This document shows, one piece after another, positions 63,867 through 64,000 of a stretch of 64,000 nt of DNA. Source of the DNA: CAYQNU01 sp964419055 (GTDB lineage: Bacteria > Bacteroidota > Bacteroidia > Flavobacteriales_D > Parvicellaceae); assembly GCA_964419055.1 (NCBI GenBank), contig CAYQNU010000017.1, positions 24,086 through 88,085 on the forward strand, written 5' to 3'. The position numbers and the translations under genes are program-made. Position 1 is the first letter of the stretch, and each line of letters begins with the position of its first letter. The notes beneath the pieces are model-generated. The model was not told where the DNA came from, ran no database searches, and saw only the letters and a list, made by a program, of their open reading frames with translations.

Positions 63867-64000
63867 TGGATTATCTGTATCTTGTGCAATTGTAATTTGA
63901 ACAGATAAATTAAATAAAAATAAAAAAATTATATGTTTGATTAATGTGTAACCTCCCCTTTTTTAGGACAGGTTGTAAATATACAAATTTTGAATTTAAT
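63867..64000. other. Upstream region of the MORN-like gene at the window end
   Basis: Contains the in-frame signal-peptide extension on the minus strand (63867-63941) and its upstream stop at 63963-63965. No other gene is visible. Confidence 0.5.

Overview
The window is AT-rich DNA from a member of the Bacteroidota, most likely order Flavobacteriales. The basis is type IX secretion (T9SS) C-terminal sorting domains on three proteins, a TonB-dependent receptor/DUF4249 pair, DUF4290, DUF2795, YceI and S9/M14 peptidases, and promoters of the -33 TTG / -7 TAnnTTTG type with almost no Shine-Dalgarno sequences. I cannot name the genus. No phage, insertion sequence, CRISPR array or integrase is visible.

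Layout. 1-4373: partial transketolase C-terminal subunit, a small secreted protein, trmB, a lipoprotein, purN (minus) and ung. 4374-6732: three tandem hairpins in a non-coding stretch, lpdA, and the RNase P RNA on the minus strand. 6733-14647: fatty acid hydroxylase, S9 peptidase, ChaN-like protein, TetR regulator, and a TonB receptor with its DUF4249 lipoprotein. 14700-18305: rhodanese, tRNA-Arg(CCT), a PQQ-propeller protein, DUF2795 protein and tRNA-Asn(GTT). 18416-26015: sugar kinase, ppk1, thiolase, M23/LysM peptidase and a split YeeE/YedE sulfur transporter. 26161-36176 is almost all minus strand and holds two operons typical of the phylum: grpE-dnaJ-ABC ATPase-ABC permease, and yicC-gmk-nadD-DUF4290-murA-tlpA, with an orphan response regulator upstream. 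36288-41235: a small secreted protein and a 1555-residue T9SS-exported serine protease with SprB/PKD repeats. 41357-47221: menI-menF and miaE, with a three-gene secreted-protein islet between menF and miaE. 47317-64000: YceI, ribE, an OmpA/PD40 protein, small hypothetical genes, tilS, pabB, an OmpH-like protein, a T9SS M14 carboxypeptidase, a lipoprotein archaemetzincin, tgt, lptG, a glycosyltransferase and a MORN-like protein with a defective start.

How the genes relate. Much of the window is housekeeping (tRNA modification by trmB, miaE, tilS and tgt; menaquinone by menI/menF; folate by pabB; NAD by nadD; cell wall by murA; chaperones). A cell-surface degradative layer is added to this (S9, M14, M23, trypsin-like and archaemetzincin peptidases, TonB import).

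The most unusual structure is at the menF-miaE junction. The last 54 codons of menF plus the adjoining 3' end of miaE occur twice, as direct repeats at about 42620-42811 and 46473-46670. They bracket a 3.7-kb islet encoding a T9SS cargo, a Cys-rich lipoprotein and a tail-fibre-like protein. The second copy is still in frame and differs mostly at synonymous sites. This suggests acquisition by single-crossover recombination with DNA from a related genome. Other oddities are an inverted copy of the tRNA-Asn 3' end wrapped around its terminator, a 53-codon gene with its own promoter and terminator, and a signal-peptide reading frame whose expected ATG is ATC.
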